Below are positions 50,806-59,498 of a DNA stretch of 64,000 bases, piece by piece. This stretch comes from Intrasporangium oryzae NRRL B-24470. Its GTDB lineage: Bacteria > Actinomycetota > Actinomycetes > Actinomycetales > Dermatophilaceae. The DNA is taken from assembly GCF_000576595.1 (NCBI RefSeq), contig NZ_AWSA01000018.1, positions 31,002 through 95,001 of the forward strand, given 5' to 3'. The translations under genes and the position numbers were made by a program. Positions within the stretch are counted from its first letter, which is position 1; every line of letters starts with the position of its first letter. The notes below the pieces were generated by a model. That model ran no database searches and was not told the origin of the DNA. It was given only the letters and a program-made list of their open reading frames with translations.

Positions 50806-51984
50806 TCAGCCGAGCGCGCGTGTGAGGTCGTCGATGAGGTCCCGAACGTCCTCGAGCCCGACCGAGACCCGCAGGACACCGTCGGTGATGCCGACCGCGG
50901 CGCGCGCCTCGGGTGCGAGGCGGCGGTGCGTCGTCGTCGCGGGGTGCGTAATGAGCGACTTCGAGTCGCCGAGGTTGTTGGAGATGTCGATCACCTGGAG
51001 GGCGTTCATGAGCGCGAACGCCTCGTCCTTGCCACCGTCGATCTCGAACGTGACGACCGTCCCGCCGGCCAGCATCTGCCGCTTGGCGAGCTCGTGCTGC
51101 GGATGCGACTCGAGGAACGGGTGGACGACGCGCCTGACACGCGGATGCGCCTCGAGCGTTCGGGCCACCTCGAGCGCACTCGCCGCCATCCGCTCGACGC
51201 GGAGCGACATCGTCTCGAGACCCTTGACGAGGACCCAGGCGTTGAAGGGCGACATCGACGGCCCCGTGTGGCGCATGAGGTTCTGGACGGGCCCGTCGAT
51301 GAACTCCTTGGGGCCGAGAACGGCTCCACCGAGAACGCGCCCCTGGCCGTCGATGTGCTTCGTCGCGGAGTAGACGACGATGTCGGCACCGTGCTCGAGC
51401 GGCTTGGAGAACACCGGCGTGCCGAAGACGTTGTCGACGACGACCTTCGCTCCGGCGGCGTGGGCGAGCTCGCTCACGGCGGCGATGTCGACGAGCTCCT
51501 GCATCGGGTTGCTCGGCGTCTCGAAGAAGACCGCGGTCGTCGGCTCCGAGAGCGCCTCGCGCCACTGCTCGAGATCGGCCCCGTCGACGAACACCGTCTC
51601 GACGCCCCAGCGCGGGAGGATCTCGTCGAGGATGACGAAGCACGACCCGAAGAGGGCTCGGGAGGACACGACCCGGTCACCCGTGCCGAGCAGCGCCGCG
51701 AGGGCGACGAAGACCGCCGACATGCCCGAGCCCGTCGCGAAGCAGGCCTCGGCGCCGTCGAGCTGCCGCAGGCGCTCCTCGAACATCGTCACGGTGGGGT
51801 TGCCGTAGCGGGAGTAGACGAACCGGTCGACATCACCCTTGAAGGCGGCCTCGGCGTCCTCGGCCGTCTCGTAGACGAAGCCGGACGTGAGGAAGAGCGC
51901 CTCGGAGGTCTCCTCGAACCCGCTGCGGGACAGGCCTCCCCGGACGGCGAGCGTGTCCGGACGCCACGTCTGCGTGCCGCTCAT
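50806..51984 (-). CDS. metZ: O-succinylhomoserine sulfhydrylase
   Basis: A 392-residue PLP enzyme of the Cys/Met metabolism family. VYSRYGNPTVTMFEERLRQL is the N-terminal signature. Lys209 in SATKHIDGQGR is the Schiff base, and DNVFGTP holds the cofactor Asp. It makes homocysteine directly from sulfide and succinyl- (or acetyl-) homoserine. The closing HPATTTHRRL and GLEDVRDLIDDL are typical of MetZ. The ATG at 51984 overlaps the rhodanese stop by ATGA, so both form one operon; a GTG 12 bases upstream is an alternative start. Confidence 0.92.
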   Translation of the reverse strand: MSGTQTWRPDTLAVRGGLSRSGFEETSEALFLTSGFVYETAEDAEAAFKGDVDRFVYSRYGNPTVTMFEERLRQLDGAEACFATGSGMSAVFVALAALLGTGDRVVSSRALFGSCFVILDEILPRWGVETVFVDGADLEQWREALSEPTTAVFFETPSNPMQELVDIAAVSELAHAAGAKVVVDNVFGTPVFSKPLEHGADIVVYSATKHIDGQGRVLGGAVLGPKEFIDGPVQNLMRHTGPSMSPFNAWVLVKGLETMSLRVERMAASALEVARTLEAHPRVRRVVHPFLESHPQHELAKRQMLAGGTVVTFEIDGGKDEAFALMNALQVIDISNNLGDSKSLITHPATTTHRRLAPEARAAVGITDGVLRVSVGLEDVRDLIDDLTRALG

Positions 51985-52394
51985 CCCTGCACCCACGGCA
52001 GGCCCGCGACCTTCCAGCCCGAGACCGTGCGGTGGTGGTGCGCGTCGTGCGGCCCCTCGAAGCCCTCGAGCACGTTACGAGCCTGGGTCCAGCCGGCCCG
52101 GGTGAGCGTCTCGGCTGCAGCCACCGAGCGGACGCCCGAGCGGCAGAGCAGGTAGACCGGCGCGTCCTTGCCGACCCCGGCCGCGGCAACCTGACCGACG
52201 AACCGGTCGTTGATCGAGCCGTCGGGATAGGTCTGCCACTCGACGCGCACGACCTGCTTGCCGATGGGGCGGAGGTCGGGCATCCCGACGTAGGCCCACT
52301 CGGCCTGCGTGCGGACGTCGACGAGGACGGCGTCGGGGTCATCGGTCAAGGCGGCCCAGGCCTCAGCAGGGGTCACGTCACCGGCGTAGGTCAT
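51981..52394 (-). CDS. rhodanese-domain protein coupled to metZ
   Basis: A 137-residue single rhodanese domain. DVRTQAEW and the active-site loop CRSGVRS with Cys84 are intact, so it can carry a persulfide. HDAHHHRTVSGWKVAGLPW is a tail common to rhodaneses that neighbour metZ in actinobacteria. It may deliver sulfur to, or clear persulfides made around, the sulfhydrylase encoded downstream with a 4-base overlap. Cytoplasmic. The ATG at 52394 has no strong ribosome site. Confidence 0.88.
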   Translation of the reverse strand: MTYAGDVTPAEAWAALTDDPDAVLVDVRTQAEWAYVGMPDLRPIGKQVVRVEWQTYPDGSINDRFVGQVAAAGVGKDAPVYLLCRSGVRSVAAAETLTRAGWTQARNVLEGFEGPHDAHHHRTVSGWKVAGLPWVQG

Positions 52395-52418
52395 GGTCCG
52401 ACTATCGCACGAGGTCCG

Positions 52419-53528
52419 TCAGGCGAGATGGTCGGTCCGATTGGTGAAAGCGACCGACGCCGACCCGTCCTCCCAGACCTCGATCCCGGTCAGGCTGCCG
52501 GGCGCCGTGGCGATCGCCCAGAAGCGCTCGGCAGGCATCCCGAGCACGTCGGAGAGCACCGTGAGGACGCCCCGCCGGCTCGTCACGACGACCACCGTGC
52601 CCCCCGCCTCGACGAGCGAGGCGTATGCCGCCGACACCCTCGCGTCGATGCCCTCCCACCCGGCCGGGGCGGCCCAGGCGTCGTCGGTATCGGGGTTCGC
52701 GCGGACCGCCTCGGCGAGGGACGACGCGACTGCCGTGCTCGCGTCATCGGACGCGCCGACGACCCGGGCGTCGCCGCCGACGAGCCGGCGCACCGCCTCA
52801 ACGATGCGAGGCGTGACCGAGACATCGTCGGGCGACTGGACGAGCAGCAGCCGCAGCCCGGTGCGCGTGCCGCCGGGCGGTTCGCCGCCAGAGCCCCGCC
52901 CCGGCGGACTTGCTGTGGCCGCACCGGGCGATTCGCCGCCAGAACTCCGCCCGGGCGGACTTGCTGTGGCCGCCCCGGGCGATTCGCCGCCAGAGCCCCG
53001 CCCCGGCGGACTTGCTGTGGTGTCCGCGTCCGTGGACAACCCCGCGGCCGGCGGTGCCGTGAGCACCCGGCGCACCGAGTGGCCGTCCATGGCCTCGTTG
53101 CTCAGGGCGTCTGCCGCCTTGTTGCGCTCCCGCGGGATCCACTCGAAGTCGACGGAGCCACCGGCCTCGCTGAGCTCGGCGCACAGGTCGCGCGCCTCGA
53201 GGGCGAGCCGTCGCATGTCCTCGTGCTTGATCTTCCACCGGCCGGACATCTGCTCGATGACGAGCTTGGAGTCCATCCGGACCCGGACTTGGGCAGCCGC
53301 GTCGATCTCGAGCACGGCGCGCAACCCGGCGATGAGGCCGGAGTACTCGGCGACGTTGTTGCTCGCCGTCCCGAGGGGCTGGGCGAGCTCGACGAGGACC
53401 TCGCCCGTCGCACCGTCGCGCACGAGGGCGCCGTAGCCCGCAATGCCCGGGTTCCCTCGGGAACCCCCGTCCGCCTCGACGACGAGAGAGCGGCCCGGTC
53501 GATGTCCGTGGTGAGCCGAAGGGCTCAC
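52419..53528 (-). CDS. RNase HI fused to a catalytically dead histidine-phosphatase-like domain
   Basis: A 369-residue protein with the architecture of mycobacterial Rv2228c. The N-terminal RNase HI domain (about 15-145) has all four metal-binding acids: Asp in EADGGSRGNPG, Glu in NVAEYSGL, Asp in RMDSK and Asp in NKAADALS. It should cut RNA in RNA:DNA hybrids. A linker of three 17-residue repeats (ASPPGRGSGGE type) follows. The C-terminal domain aligns with CobC-like phosphatases, but RHG is replaced by VQSPDD and the second His (SH) by SRRG, so phosphatase activity is not expected. The GTG start overlaps the zinc-ribbon stop by GTGA. Confidence 0.85.
   Translation of the reverse strand: MSPSAHHGHRPGRSLVVEADGGSRGNPGIAGYGALVRDGATGEVLVELAQPLGTASNNVAEYSGLIAGLRAVLEIDAAAQVRVRMDSKLVIEQMSGRWKIKHEDMRRLALEARDLCAELSEAGGSVDFEWIPRERNKAADALSNEAMDGHSVRRVLTAPPAAGLSTDADTTASPPGRGSGGESPGAATASPPGRSSGGESPGAATASPPGRGSGGEPPGGTRTGLRLLLVQSPDDVSVTPRIVEAVRRLVGGDARVVGASDDASTAVASSLAEAVRANPDTDDAWAAPAGWEGIDARVSAAYASLVEAGGTVVVVTSRRGVLTVLSDVLGMPAERFWAIATAPGSLTGIEVWEDGSASVAFTNRTDHLA
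52873..53020 (-). repeat. three 51-bp tandem repeats in the RNase H linker
   Basis: The units start at 52873, 52924 and 52975 and are nearly identical (differences at a few positions, the third slightly short). Each encodes a 17-residue Pro/Gly/Ser linker unit. Length changes keep the frame. Confidence 0.9.
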
Positions 53529-54265
53529 AAGCCGGACTCGGCCGTGCGGATCATGATCCGCCGGCACTCCTCACAGCGGACGACCTCGTCCTGGGCCGCC
53601 TTGCGGATGCGGTCGAGGTCGACGTTGTTGAGCTCGAGCCGGCATCCACCGCAACGGCGGTGCTTGAGCTCGGCAGCGGCGATGCCGCCGCTCGACGCGC
53701 GGATCTTCTCGTAGAGGGTGGCGAGGTCGTCGCCGATTCCGGCGACGATGTCGGCGCGGCCGGAGCCGACCTGGCGTGCCTCGGCGTCGAGGGTGTTGAG
53801 CGCCGCCTCGCGCTCGGACTCGAGAGCCCCGATGCGGGTCGTGAGCTCACCGCGGCGGGCATCGAGCTCGGCCACCCGGGCCGCGAGCGCCTCTCCGCGC
53901 TCCATCACCTCGATCTCGACGTCCTCGAGCTCCGACTGGCGACGGGCCAACGAGGTCAGCTCGTGCTGGATCGCCTGCAGGTCCTTGGCCGTGCCCTGTC
54001 CGGAGTCGAGGCGTGCCTGGTCGCGGGCGACCCGGTCGCGGACGAGCTGCACGTCCTGCTCCGACTTCGCGAGCTCGCGTGCCACGTCGTCGGCCGCGGT
54101 GCGCGCGTTGACGATCTCCGTGTCGAGCGCGGCCAGCTCGGCCGTCAGCTCTGCCAGGGGCTTCGTCTGGGGGAGGTTGGCCTTCGCGTGCGCGATCTGG
54201 TCGAGGCGAGTGTCGATCGCCTGCAGGTCGAGCAGGCGCCACTGGCGGGACGGGTCAGCTTTCAG
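53525..54265 (-). CDS. coiled-coil protein with C4 zinc ribbon (CT398/FlgZ-like)
   Basis: A 246-residue protein. A long coiled coil (about 10-190, rich in Leu/Ala/Glu/Arg heptads) is followed by a zinc ribbon with RCGGCRLEL and RCEECRRIM. Related to Chlamydia CT398 and H. pylori HP0958, which act as scaffolds for other machineries; the role in actinobacteria is unknown. The start is taken as CTG 54265: GGAGG lies 6 bases before it, and the resulting LKADPSRQWRLLDLQ matches the usual MKADP start of homologues. ATG 54295 would add ten basic residues and lacks a ribosome site. It overlaps the Nif3 gene end and precedes RNase H in one operon. Confidence 0.87.
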   Translation of the reverse strand: MKADPSRQWRLLDLQAIDTRLDQIAHAKANLPQTKPLAELTAELAALDTEIVNARTAADDVARELAKSEQDVQLVRDRVARDQARLDSGQGTAKDLQAIQHELTSLARRQSELEDVEIEVMERGEALAARVAELDARRGELTTRIGALESEREAALNTLDAEARQVGSGRADIVAGIGDDLATLYEKIRASSGGIAAAELKHRRCGGCRLELNNVDLDRIRKAAQDEVVRCEECRRIMIRTAESGL

Positions 54266-55145
54266 GGCGCACCTCCGGGGGTGACGAAACGGCATTGGCG
54301 CCGACCACGAAGGTCCATGGCTCGGTGCGGATCGAGGAGATCCTCGCCTCGACCCTAGTCGGTGCGACGGGGTCCTCCCCCATCGCGACGAGCAGCCGCT
54401 CCCTGGCGCTCGCCAGCCAGAGCGACTCGGTGGCCCAGTGGCCGGCGTCGACGAGGTAGGGCGGTCCGCCCCGCGACTCCTCCCTCGCCTCGAGGACGGG
54501 ATGGTGGCGCAGGTCTGCCGTGACGTAGACATCCGCTCCGCTCGCCCTGACCGCGGCGAACTGGTCGTCGCCCGAACCGCCCATGACCGCGACGGTCCGG
54601 ACGGTCGCCTCCGGCGGGCCGCTGACCCGGATGCCCCCGACCGTCCTGGGCAGGGCGCGGTCGACGAGGTCGGCGAACTCCGCCAGCGACATCGGCGCGG
54701 GGAGCTCGCCCACCCGCCCAGCGGCATACGACGTCGTGCCTGAGGCCGGGCCCATCGTCGTGAGCCCGCGCTGGTCGGTCAGCCCCAACGCGTCCGCGAG
54801 CACGGACGAGACGCCCGGGTCGGCGACGTCGGCGTTGGTGTGGGCGACGTAGAGAGCGGTGTCGGAGACGATGAGCCGGGTGACCGAGGCACCCTTCGCG
54901 GTCGTCGTCGCGACGGCGTGGACCCCGCGCAGCAGGAGCGGGTGGTGGGTCACGAGCAGGTCGGCCGACCAGGCCGCCGCCTCCTCGATGACGGCCAGCG
55001 TCGGGTCAAGAGCGAAGAGGACCCGGCGCACCGGCTGCTCGGGGTCTCCCGTGACGAGCCCGACGCGGTCCCACTCGGCGGCGGTGGCCGGCGGGTAGAG
55101 CTCCTCGAGCGCGGCGACCACGTCGCGCAGCACCACGTCCTTCAC
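54255..55145 (-). CDS. Nif3-like dinuclear metal-centre protein
   Basis: A 296-residue member of the NIF3/YbgI family. VTHHPLLLRG carries the first two metal-binding His, VAHTNADVADPG the next, and a later GHWATESL the C-terminal His/Glu. The proteins form a toroidal hexamer with a two-metal site; the substrate is unsettled (GTP cyclohydrolase I-like or hydrolase roles were proposed). The GTG at 55145 starts 1 base after the 3' end of tRNA-Val, so there is no room for a ribosome site outside the tRNA; GTG 55136 or 55133 are alternatives. It leads the operon nif3-zinc ribbon-RNase H. Confidence 0.87.
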   Translation of the reverse strand: MKDVVLRDVVAALEELYPPATAAEWDRVGLVTGDPEQPVRRVLFALDPTLAVIEEAAAWSADLLVTHHPLLLRGVHAVATTTAKGASVTRLIVSDTALYVAHTNADVADPGVSSVLADALGLTDQRGLTTMGPASGTTSYAAGRVGELPAPMSLAEFADLVDRALPRTVGGIRVSGPPEATVRTVAVMGGSGDDQFAAVRASGADVYVTADLRHHPVLEAREESRGGPPYLVDAGHWATESLWLASARERLLVAMGEDPVAPTRVEARISSIRTEPWTFVVGANAVSSPPEVRPES

Positions 55146-55146
55146 G

Positions 55147-55219
55147 TGGGCCCGGCCGGTCTCGAACCGACGACACCCGCGGTGTAAACGCGGTGCTCTA
55201 CCAACTGAGCTACAGGCCC
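55147..55219 (-). tRNA. tRNA-Val (anticodon UAC)
   Basis: A 73-nt cloverleaf. The acceptor GGGCCTG pairs with CGGGCCC, the D arm is GCTC-AGTTGGTA-GAGC, the anticodon stem CCGCG/CGCGG encloses TTTACAC with anticodon TAC, and the T arm contains GGTTCGA. Discriminator A is at 55147. CCA is not encoded. On the minus strand directly before the Nif3 gene. Confidence 0.97.
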
Positions 55220-55261
55220 CTCGCCCGCCCTGTCCGACGGCGTCCCGGGCGGCACGTCAGC

Positions 55262-55807
55262 CTAACGGGTCGGCGGCTGGTCCATGGCGCGGAGTCTCGC
55301 GAGCGCCTCGCGGTAGGTCCGGAAGTCCCGCGGCTCGCCGGGGCCGTTGACGAGGGTCCACACGACGCGGCCGTCGCGGTCGAGCAGGAACGTGCCCCGG
55401 ACCGGTGCGCCGTCGTCCTCGTTGAACACGCCGTAGGCGCGGCACACCTCGCCGTGCGGCCAGAAGTCGGACAGGAGCGGGAAGAAGTGGCCCTCGGCGT
55501 CGGCCCACGTGCGCAGGGCGTACATCGGGTCGCACGAGATGGTGAAGACCTGGATGTCGTGGTTCTGGAAGTCCTCGAGACCGTCGCGGATCTCGCGCAG
55601 CTCGCCCGTGCAGATGCCCGAGAAGGCGAACGGGAAGAAGACGATGGCGGCGTTCTTGCGGCCGCGGACGGAGGAGAGACTCACCTCGACGCCGTGCTGG
55701 TCGCGCAGCGCGAAGTCGGGCGCGAGGTCACCGACGGCGGGTGCACCGGGAGCGGTCCAGCCGGCGGTCGGTGACTCGCTCGTTGAAGCGGTGGGCGCGT
55801 GCGTCAT
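55262..55807 (-). CDS. AhpE-like 1-Cys peroxiredoxin
   Basis: A 181-residue peroxiredoxin. The active-site loop PFAFSGICTGEL carries the peroxidatic Cys66, with Ser in place of the usual Thr. AIVFFP, VFTISCDPMYALRTW and FLLDRDGRVVW are standard thioredoxin-fold landmarks. It reduces hydroperoxides; actinobacterial AhpE is recycled by mycoredoxin/mycothiol. The N-terminal 22 residues are polar and may be a non-native extension. The stop is 43 bp from the tRNA gene; the start is 16 bp from the convergently oriented partner's end upstream on the same strand (DUF3052). Confidence 0.9.
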   Translation of the reverse strand: MTHAPTASTSESPTAGWTAPGAPAVGDLAPDFALRDQHGVEVSLSSVRGRKNAAIVFFPFAFSGICTGELREIRDGLEDFQNHDIQVFTISCDPMYALRTWADAEGHFFPLLSDFWPHGEVCRAYGVFNEDDGAPVRGTFLLDRDGRVVWTLVNGPGEPRDFRTYREALARLRAMDQPPTR

Positions 55808-55823
55808 ACCTCCAGTGTGCCAG

Positions 55824-56240
55824 TCAGCGTCGCGGGCCCTTCGGCGGCATGAGCCGGGTCGCGGCCCAGTCGGAGGCGACGTTGACCTGGCCCCCGGTCT
55901 GCAGGCCGGCCGTCGTGGCGGCCTCCTCGACCTCGCTCGCCTCGACGTGCCCGTCGCGGCCCGCCTTCGGCGTGAGCAGGACGACGAAGCCCTGGTCGAA
56001 GAGCTTGGTCAGGCCGTCCACCATGAGGTCGACGAGGTCCTCGTCGCCGTCGCGGTACCAGATGAGCACGCCGTCGGCGCCGTCGTTGTAGTCCTCGTCC
56101 TCGAGCTCCGAGCCGACGGCGTCCTCGATGGTGACACGCAGGTCCTCATCGACGTCGTCGTCATAACCGAACTCCTGGATGACCTGTCCCTTGGCGAAGC
56201 CGAGCTTGCCGAGAGACGCCGCTCCCGCGGTCGCGCTCAC
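55824..56240 (-). CDS. DUF3052-family protein
   Basis: A 138-residue acidic protein. It starts MSATAGAASLGKLGFAKGQV; then come VQEFGYDDDVDE-type acid runs (IQEFGYDDDVDEDL) and VLIWYRDGDEDLVDLMVDGL. It matches the actinobacterial DUF3052 family (M. tuberculosis Rv2239c), encoded head to head with aceE in many genomes. Function unknown. GTG 56240 is chosen; GTG 56246 is possible, with GGGA before it. The 330 bp to aceE hold the divergent promoters, including AT-rich ATGTGGTGCGACATCGTG-type sequence. Confidence 0.85.
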   Translation of the reverse strand: MSATAGAASLGKLGFAKGQVIQEFGYDDDVDEDLRVTIEDAVGSELEDEDYNDGADGVLIWYRDGDEDLVDLMVDGLTKLFDQGFVVLLTPKAGRDGHVEASEVEEAATTAGLQTGGQVNVASDWAATRLMPPKGPRR

Positions 56241-56570
56241 TGTCACCGGATCCCTTCTGTGGCGCCGTCCGGCCGTTGCGCGGGCGGCTCGTGGTGCTGA
56301 GGTGGTGCTGATGTGGTGCGACATCGTGCCGATGTCGTGTCCAAGTGCATCGGGTTCGACGCTACAGCGCAAGCACTGCTCACGTGGCGCATCCTGTGTG
56401 TGGCCACCCCCGCCCGGGCGCGTTGGCGCCGGGCGGCCCATATCAGGAGTCATCCCATCCGGCACGTGACCCGGGTGTGACGACCCACACGCTTTGGTGG
56501 AGGATGGGACGAGCAGCGCGGCGGCCGACCGGCCGAACGCGCAGCGTCGCGACGAGAAAGGACCCACGAC

Positions 56571-59342
56571 GTGGCATCCGAGGCCGGCCCGATCCTCAAC
56601 GGCATCCCCAGTCAGCTCCCGGACATCGACCCGGACGAGACCCAGGAGTGGCTCGACTCGCTCGACGCCGTCCTCGACGAGAAGGGGCGCACGCGAGCTC
56701 GGTACATCATGCTCAAGCTGATCGAGCGGGCCCGGGCCCAGCAGGTCGGCGTGCCGTCCCTCACCGCGACCGACTACATCAACACCATCCCGCCCGAGCG
56801 TGAGCCCTGGTTCCCCGGCGACGAGGAGGTCGAGCGCGAGTTCCGTCGCTACATCCGGTGGAACGCGGCGATCATGGTCCACCGCGCCCAGCGCCCCGGG
56901 ATCGGTGTCGGCGGCCACATCTCGACGTACGCCTCCGCGGCGACGCTCTACGAGGTGGGCATGAACCACTTCTTCCGCGGCAAGGACCACCCCGGCGGCG
57001 GCGACCAGATCTACTTCCAGGGCCACGCCTCCCCCGGCATGTACGCCCGGTCCTTTCTCGAGGGCCACCTGACCGAGGCCGACCTCGACGGGTTCCGCCA
57101 GGAGAAGAGCCACGTCGTCGACGGCACGGTCCGCGCGATCCCGTCGTACCCGCACCCGCGCCTGCTCTCCGACTACTGGGAGTTCCCCACGGTGTCGATG
57201 GGCATCGGCCCGATGAACGCGATCTACCAGGCGCAGTTCAACAAGTACCTCCACAACCGGGGCATCAAGGACACGAGCCAGCAGCACGTCTGGGCCTTCC
57301 TCGGTGACGGCGAGATGGACGAGCCCGAGTCGCGCGGCCTGCTCCAGCTGGCCGCCAACGAGGAGCTCGACAACCTCACGTTCGTCATCAACTGCAACCT
57401 GCAGCGCCTCGACGGCCCGGTCCGCGGCAACGGCAAGATCATCCAGGAGCTCGAGGCGTTCTTCCGCGGCGCGGGCTGGAACGTCATCAAGGTCGTCTGG
57501 GGCCGCGGCTGGGACCCGCTGCTGGCTGCCGACCGCGACGGCGCGCTCGTGCACATCATGAACCAGACGAGCGACGGCGACTACCAGACCTTCCGTGCCA
57601 ACGACGGCAAGTACGTCCGCGACTTCTTCTTCGGACGCGACCCGCGCACGGCCAAGATGGTCGAGGACTGGACCGACGACCAGATCTGGTGGGACCTGAA
57701 GCGCGGCGGCCACGACTACCGCAAGGTCTTCGCGGCCTACCAGGCGGCGATGCAGCACACCGGCCAGCCGACCGTCATCCTCGCGAAGACGATCAAGGGC
57801 TACGGCCTCGGCTCGCACTTCGCCGGGCGCAACGCGACGCACCAGATGAAGAAGATGACGCTGGACGACCTCAAGGACTTCCGCGACAGCCTGCGCATCC
57901 CGATCACGGACGAGCAGCTCGAGTCCAACCCGTACCAGCCGCCGTACTACCACCCCGGCGCCGACCACCCGGTCATCAAGTACTCCGTCGACCGGCGCGC
58001 CAAGCTCGGTGGCACGCTCCCCAGCCGCCGCACCGTCCACGAGCCGATCAAGCTGCCGGGCGACGAGGCCTACGCCCAGGTCAAGAAGGGCTCGGGCAAG
58101 CAGGAGGTGGCGACGACGATGGCGTTCGTCCGCCTGCTCAAGGACCTCCTGCGCGACAAGGAGTTCGGCAAGCGGATCGTGCCGATCATCCCCGACGAGG
58201 CGCGCACGTTCGGCATGGACGCGTTCTTCCCCACGATCAAGATCTACAACCCCAACGGGCAGAACTACACGCCGGTCGACGCCGAGCTCATGCTCGCCTA
58301 CCGCGAGAACGAGTCGGGCCAGATCCTGCACCTCGGCATCAACGAGGCGGGCTCGCTCGCGGCCTTCACCGCAGCGGGCACGTCGTATGCCACGCACGGG
58401 CAGCCGATGATCCCGATCTACGTCTTCTACTCGATGTTCGGGTTCCAGCGCACGGGTGACTCGATCTGGGCGGCCGCAGACCAGATGACCCGCGGCTTCC
58501 TCATCGGGGCGACGGCCGGTCGCACGACCCTGACCGGCGAGGGGCTCCAGCACGCCGACGGGCACTCGCCGCTCCTCGCGTCGACCAACCCGGCGGTCGT
58601 GCACTACGACCCGGCCTACGCCTACGAGACCGCGCACATCATCCAGGACGGCCTGCGCCGGATGTACGGCGAGGGCTCGACGCCTGACGAGGCCAACGTC
58701 ATCTACTACCTGACGGTCTACAACGAGCCGATCGTCCAGCCGGCCGAGCCGGAGGGCGTCGACGTCGAGGGCATCGTCAAGGGCATGTACAAGCTCGCCG
58801 AGGCCAACACCCACGGCTGGCAGCACACCCCGGCTCGGGCGCAGCTCCTCGCGTCGGGTGTCGGCGTGCCGTGGGCCCTCGAGGCCCAGCAGCTGCTCGC
58901 CGACGACTGGGGCATCGCGGCCGACGTGTGGTCGGTGACCTCGTGGAACGAGCTGCGCCGTGACGGCCTCGCCGCCGACGAGCAGGAGTTCCTGCGCCCC
59001 GGCGAGGAGAAGCGCGTCCCGTGGGTCACCCGGTGCCTCGAGGGCACCGAGGGCCCGGTCATCGCCGTGTCCGACTACATGCGTGCCGTCCAGGACCAGA
59101 TCGCCCAGTGGGTGCCGGGCACGTTCGCCTCGCTCGGCGCCGACGGGTTCGGCTTCTCCGACACCCGCCCGGCCGCGCGCCGCTTCTTCCACATCGACGG
59201 CCCGTCCGTCGCTGTGCGCACGCTCCAGGTGCTCGCCCGGGAGGGCAAGATCGACGCGGACATCCCGGCCCAGGCCGCCGAGCGCTACCGCCTCGACGAC
59301 GTGACGGCCGGCACCTCCGGCAACGCGGGCGGGGAGAGCTGA
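56571..59342 (+). CDS. aceE: pyruvate dehydrogenase E1, homodimeric type
   Basis: A 923-residue thiamine-diphosphate enzyme. [27 protein letters not shown], and the ThDP motif [12 protein letters not shown]...[11 protein letters not shown] are diagnostic of AceE. The C-terminal transketolase-like domain has [19 protein letters not shown] and [12 protein letters not shown]. It decarboxylates pyruvate and passes acetyl groups to lipoyl-E2, linking glycolysis to the TCA cycle. GTG start with AAAGGA upstream. Genes for E2 and E3 are not in this window. It ends at the strongest hairpin of the window. The order DUF3052-aceE-FasR matches mycobacteria. Confidence 0.97.
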   Translation: MASEAGPILNGIPSQLPDIDPDETQEWLDSLDAVLDEKGRTRARYIMLKLIERARAQQVGVPSLTATDYINTIPPEREPWFPGDEEVEREFRRYIRWNAAIMVHRAQRPGIGVGGHISTYASAATLYEVGMNHFFRGKDHPGGGDQIYFQGHASPGMYARSFLEGHLTEADLDGFRQEKSHVVDGTVRAIPSYPHPRLLSDYWEFPTVSMGIGPMNAIYQAQFNKYLHNRGIKDTSQQHVWAFLGDGEMDEPESRGLLQLAANEELDNLTFVINCNLQRLDGPVRGNGKIIQELEAFFRGAGWNVIKVVWGRGWDPLLAADRDGALVHIMNQTSDGDYQTFRANDGKYVRDFFFGRDPRTAKMVEDWTDDQIWWDLKRGGHDYRKVFAAYQAAMQHTGQPTVILAKTIKGYGLGSHFAGRNATHQMKKMTLDDLKDFRDSLRIPITDEQLESNPYQPPYYHPGADHPVIKYSVDRRAKLGGTLPSRRTVHEPIKLPGDEAYAQVKKGSGKQEVATTMAFVRLLKDLLRDKEFGKRIVPIIPDEARTFGMDAFFPTIKIYNPNGQNYTPVDAELMLAYRENESGQILHLGINEAGSLAAFTAAGTSYATHGQPMIPIYVFYSMFGFQRTGDSIWAAADQMTRGFLIGATAGRTTLTGEGLQHADGHSPLLASTNPAVVHYDPAYAYETAHIIQDGLRRMYGEGSTPDEANVIYYLTVYNEPIVQPAEPEGVDVEGIVKGMYKLAEANTHGWQHTPARAQLLASGVGVPWALEAQQLLADDWGIAADVWSVTSWNELRRDGLAADEQEFLRPGEEKRVPWVTRCLEGTEGPVIAVSDYMRAVQDQIAQWVPGTFASLGADGFGFSDTRPAARRFFHIDGPSVAVRTLQVLAREGKIDADIPAQAAERYRLDDVTAGTSGNAGGES

Positions 59343-59356
59343 GCCCTCCCTCTCCC

Positions 59357-59405
59357 GTATGCCGCTGGGCCCGCTTCTCGACGAGAGGCGGGCCCAGCGG
59401 CATAC
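59357..59405. terminator. 18-bp perfect stem from inverted GTATGCCG motifs
   Basis: GTATGCCGCTGGGCCCGC (59357-59374) pairs perfectly with GCGGGCCCAGCGGCATAC (59388-59405). The loop TTCTCGACGAGAG can fold further. It separates aceE from the convergent AbiEi/DUF559 gene and is the longest of three related hairpins. Confidence 0.85.
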
Positions 59406-59498
59406 CCGGCTCGACGTCGCTTGTCCGAAGGGCTGCGCTTCGGCCCCAGAGCTGCGCGGCGCCGCGCTGCATGTGCCGCAAAGCGCAGCCCCTGGCCG

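Noticed and set aside
55824..59192. A 1122-codon open frame antisense to aceE and DUF3052
   Set aside because: It is the mirror of the strong C/G third-position bias of aceE. It has no ribosome site or family motifs, and the real minus-strand gene in its end is the short DUF3052 protein.
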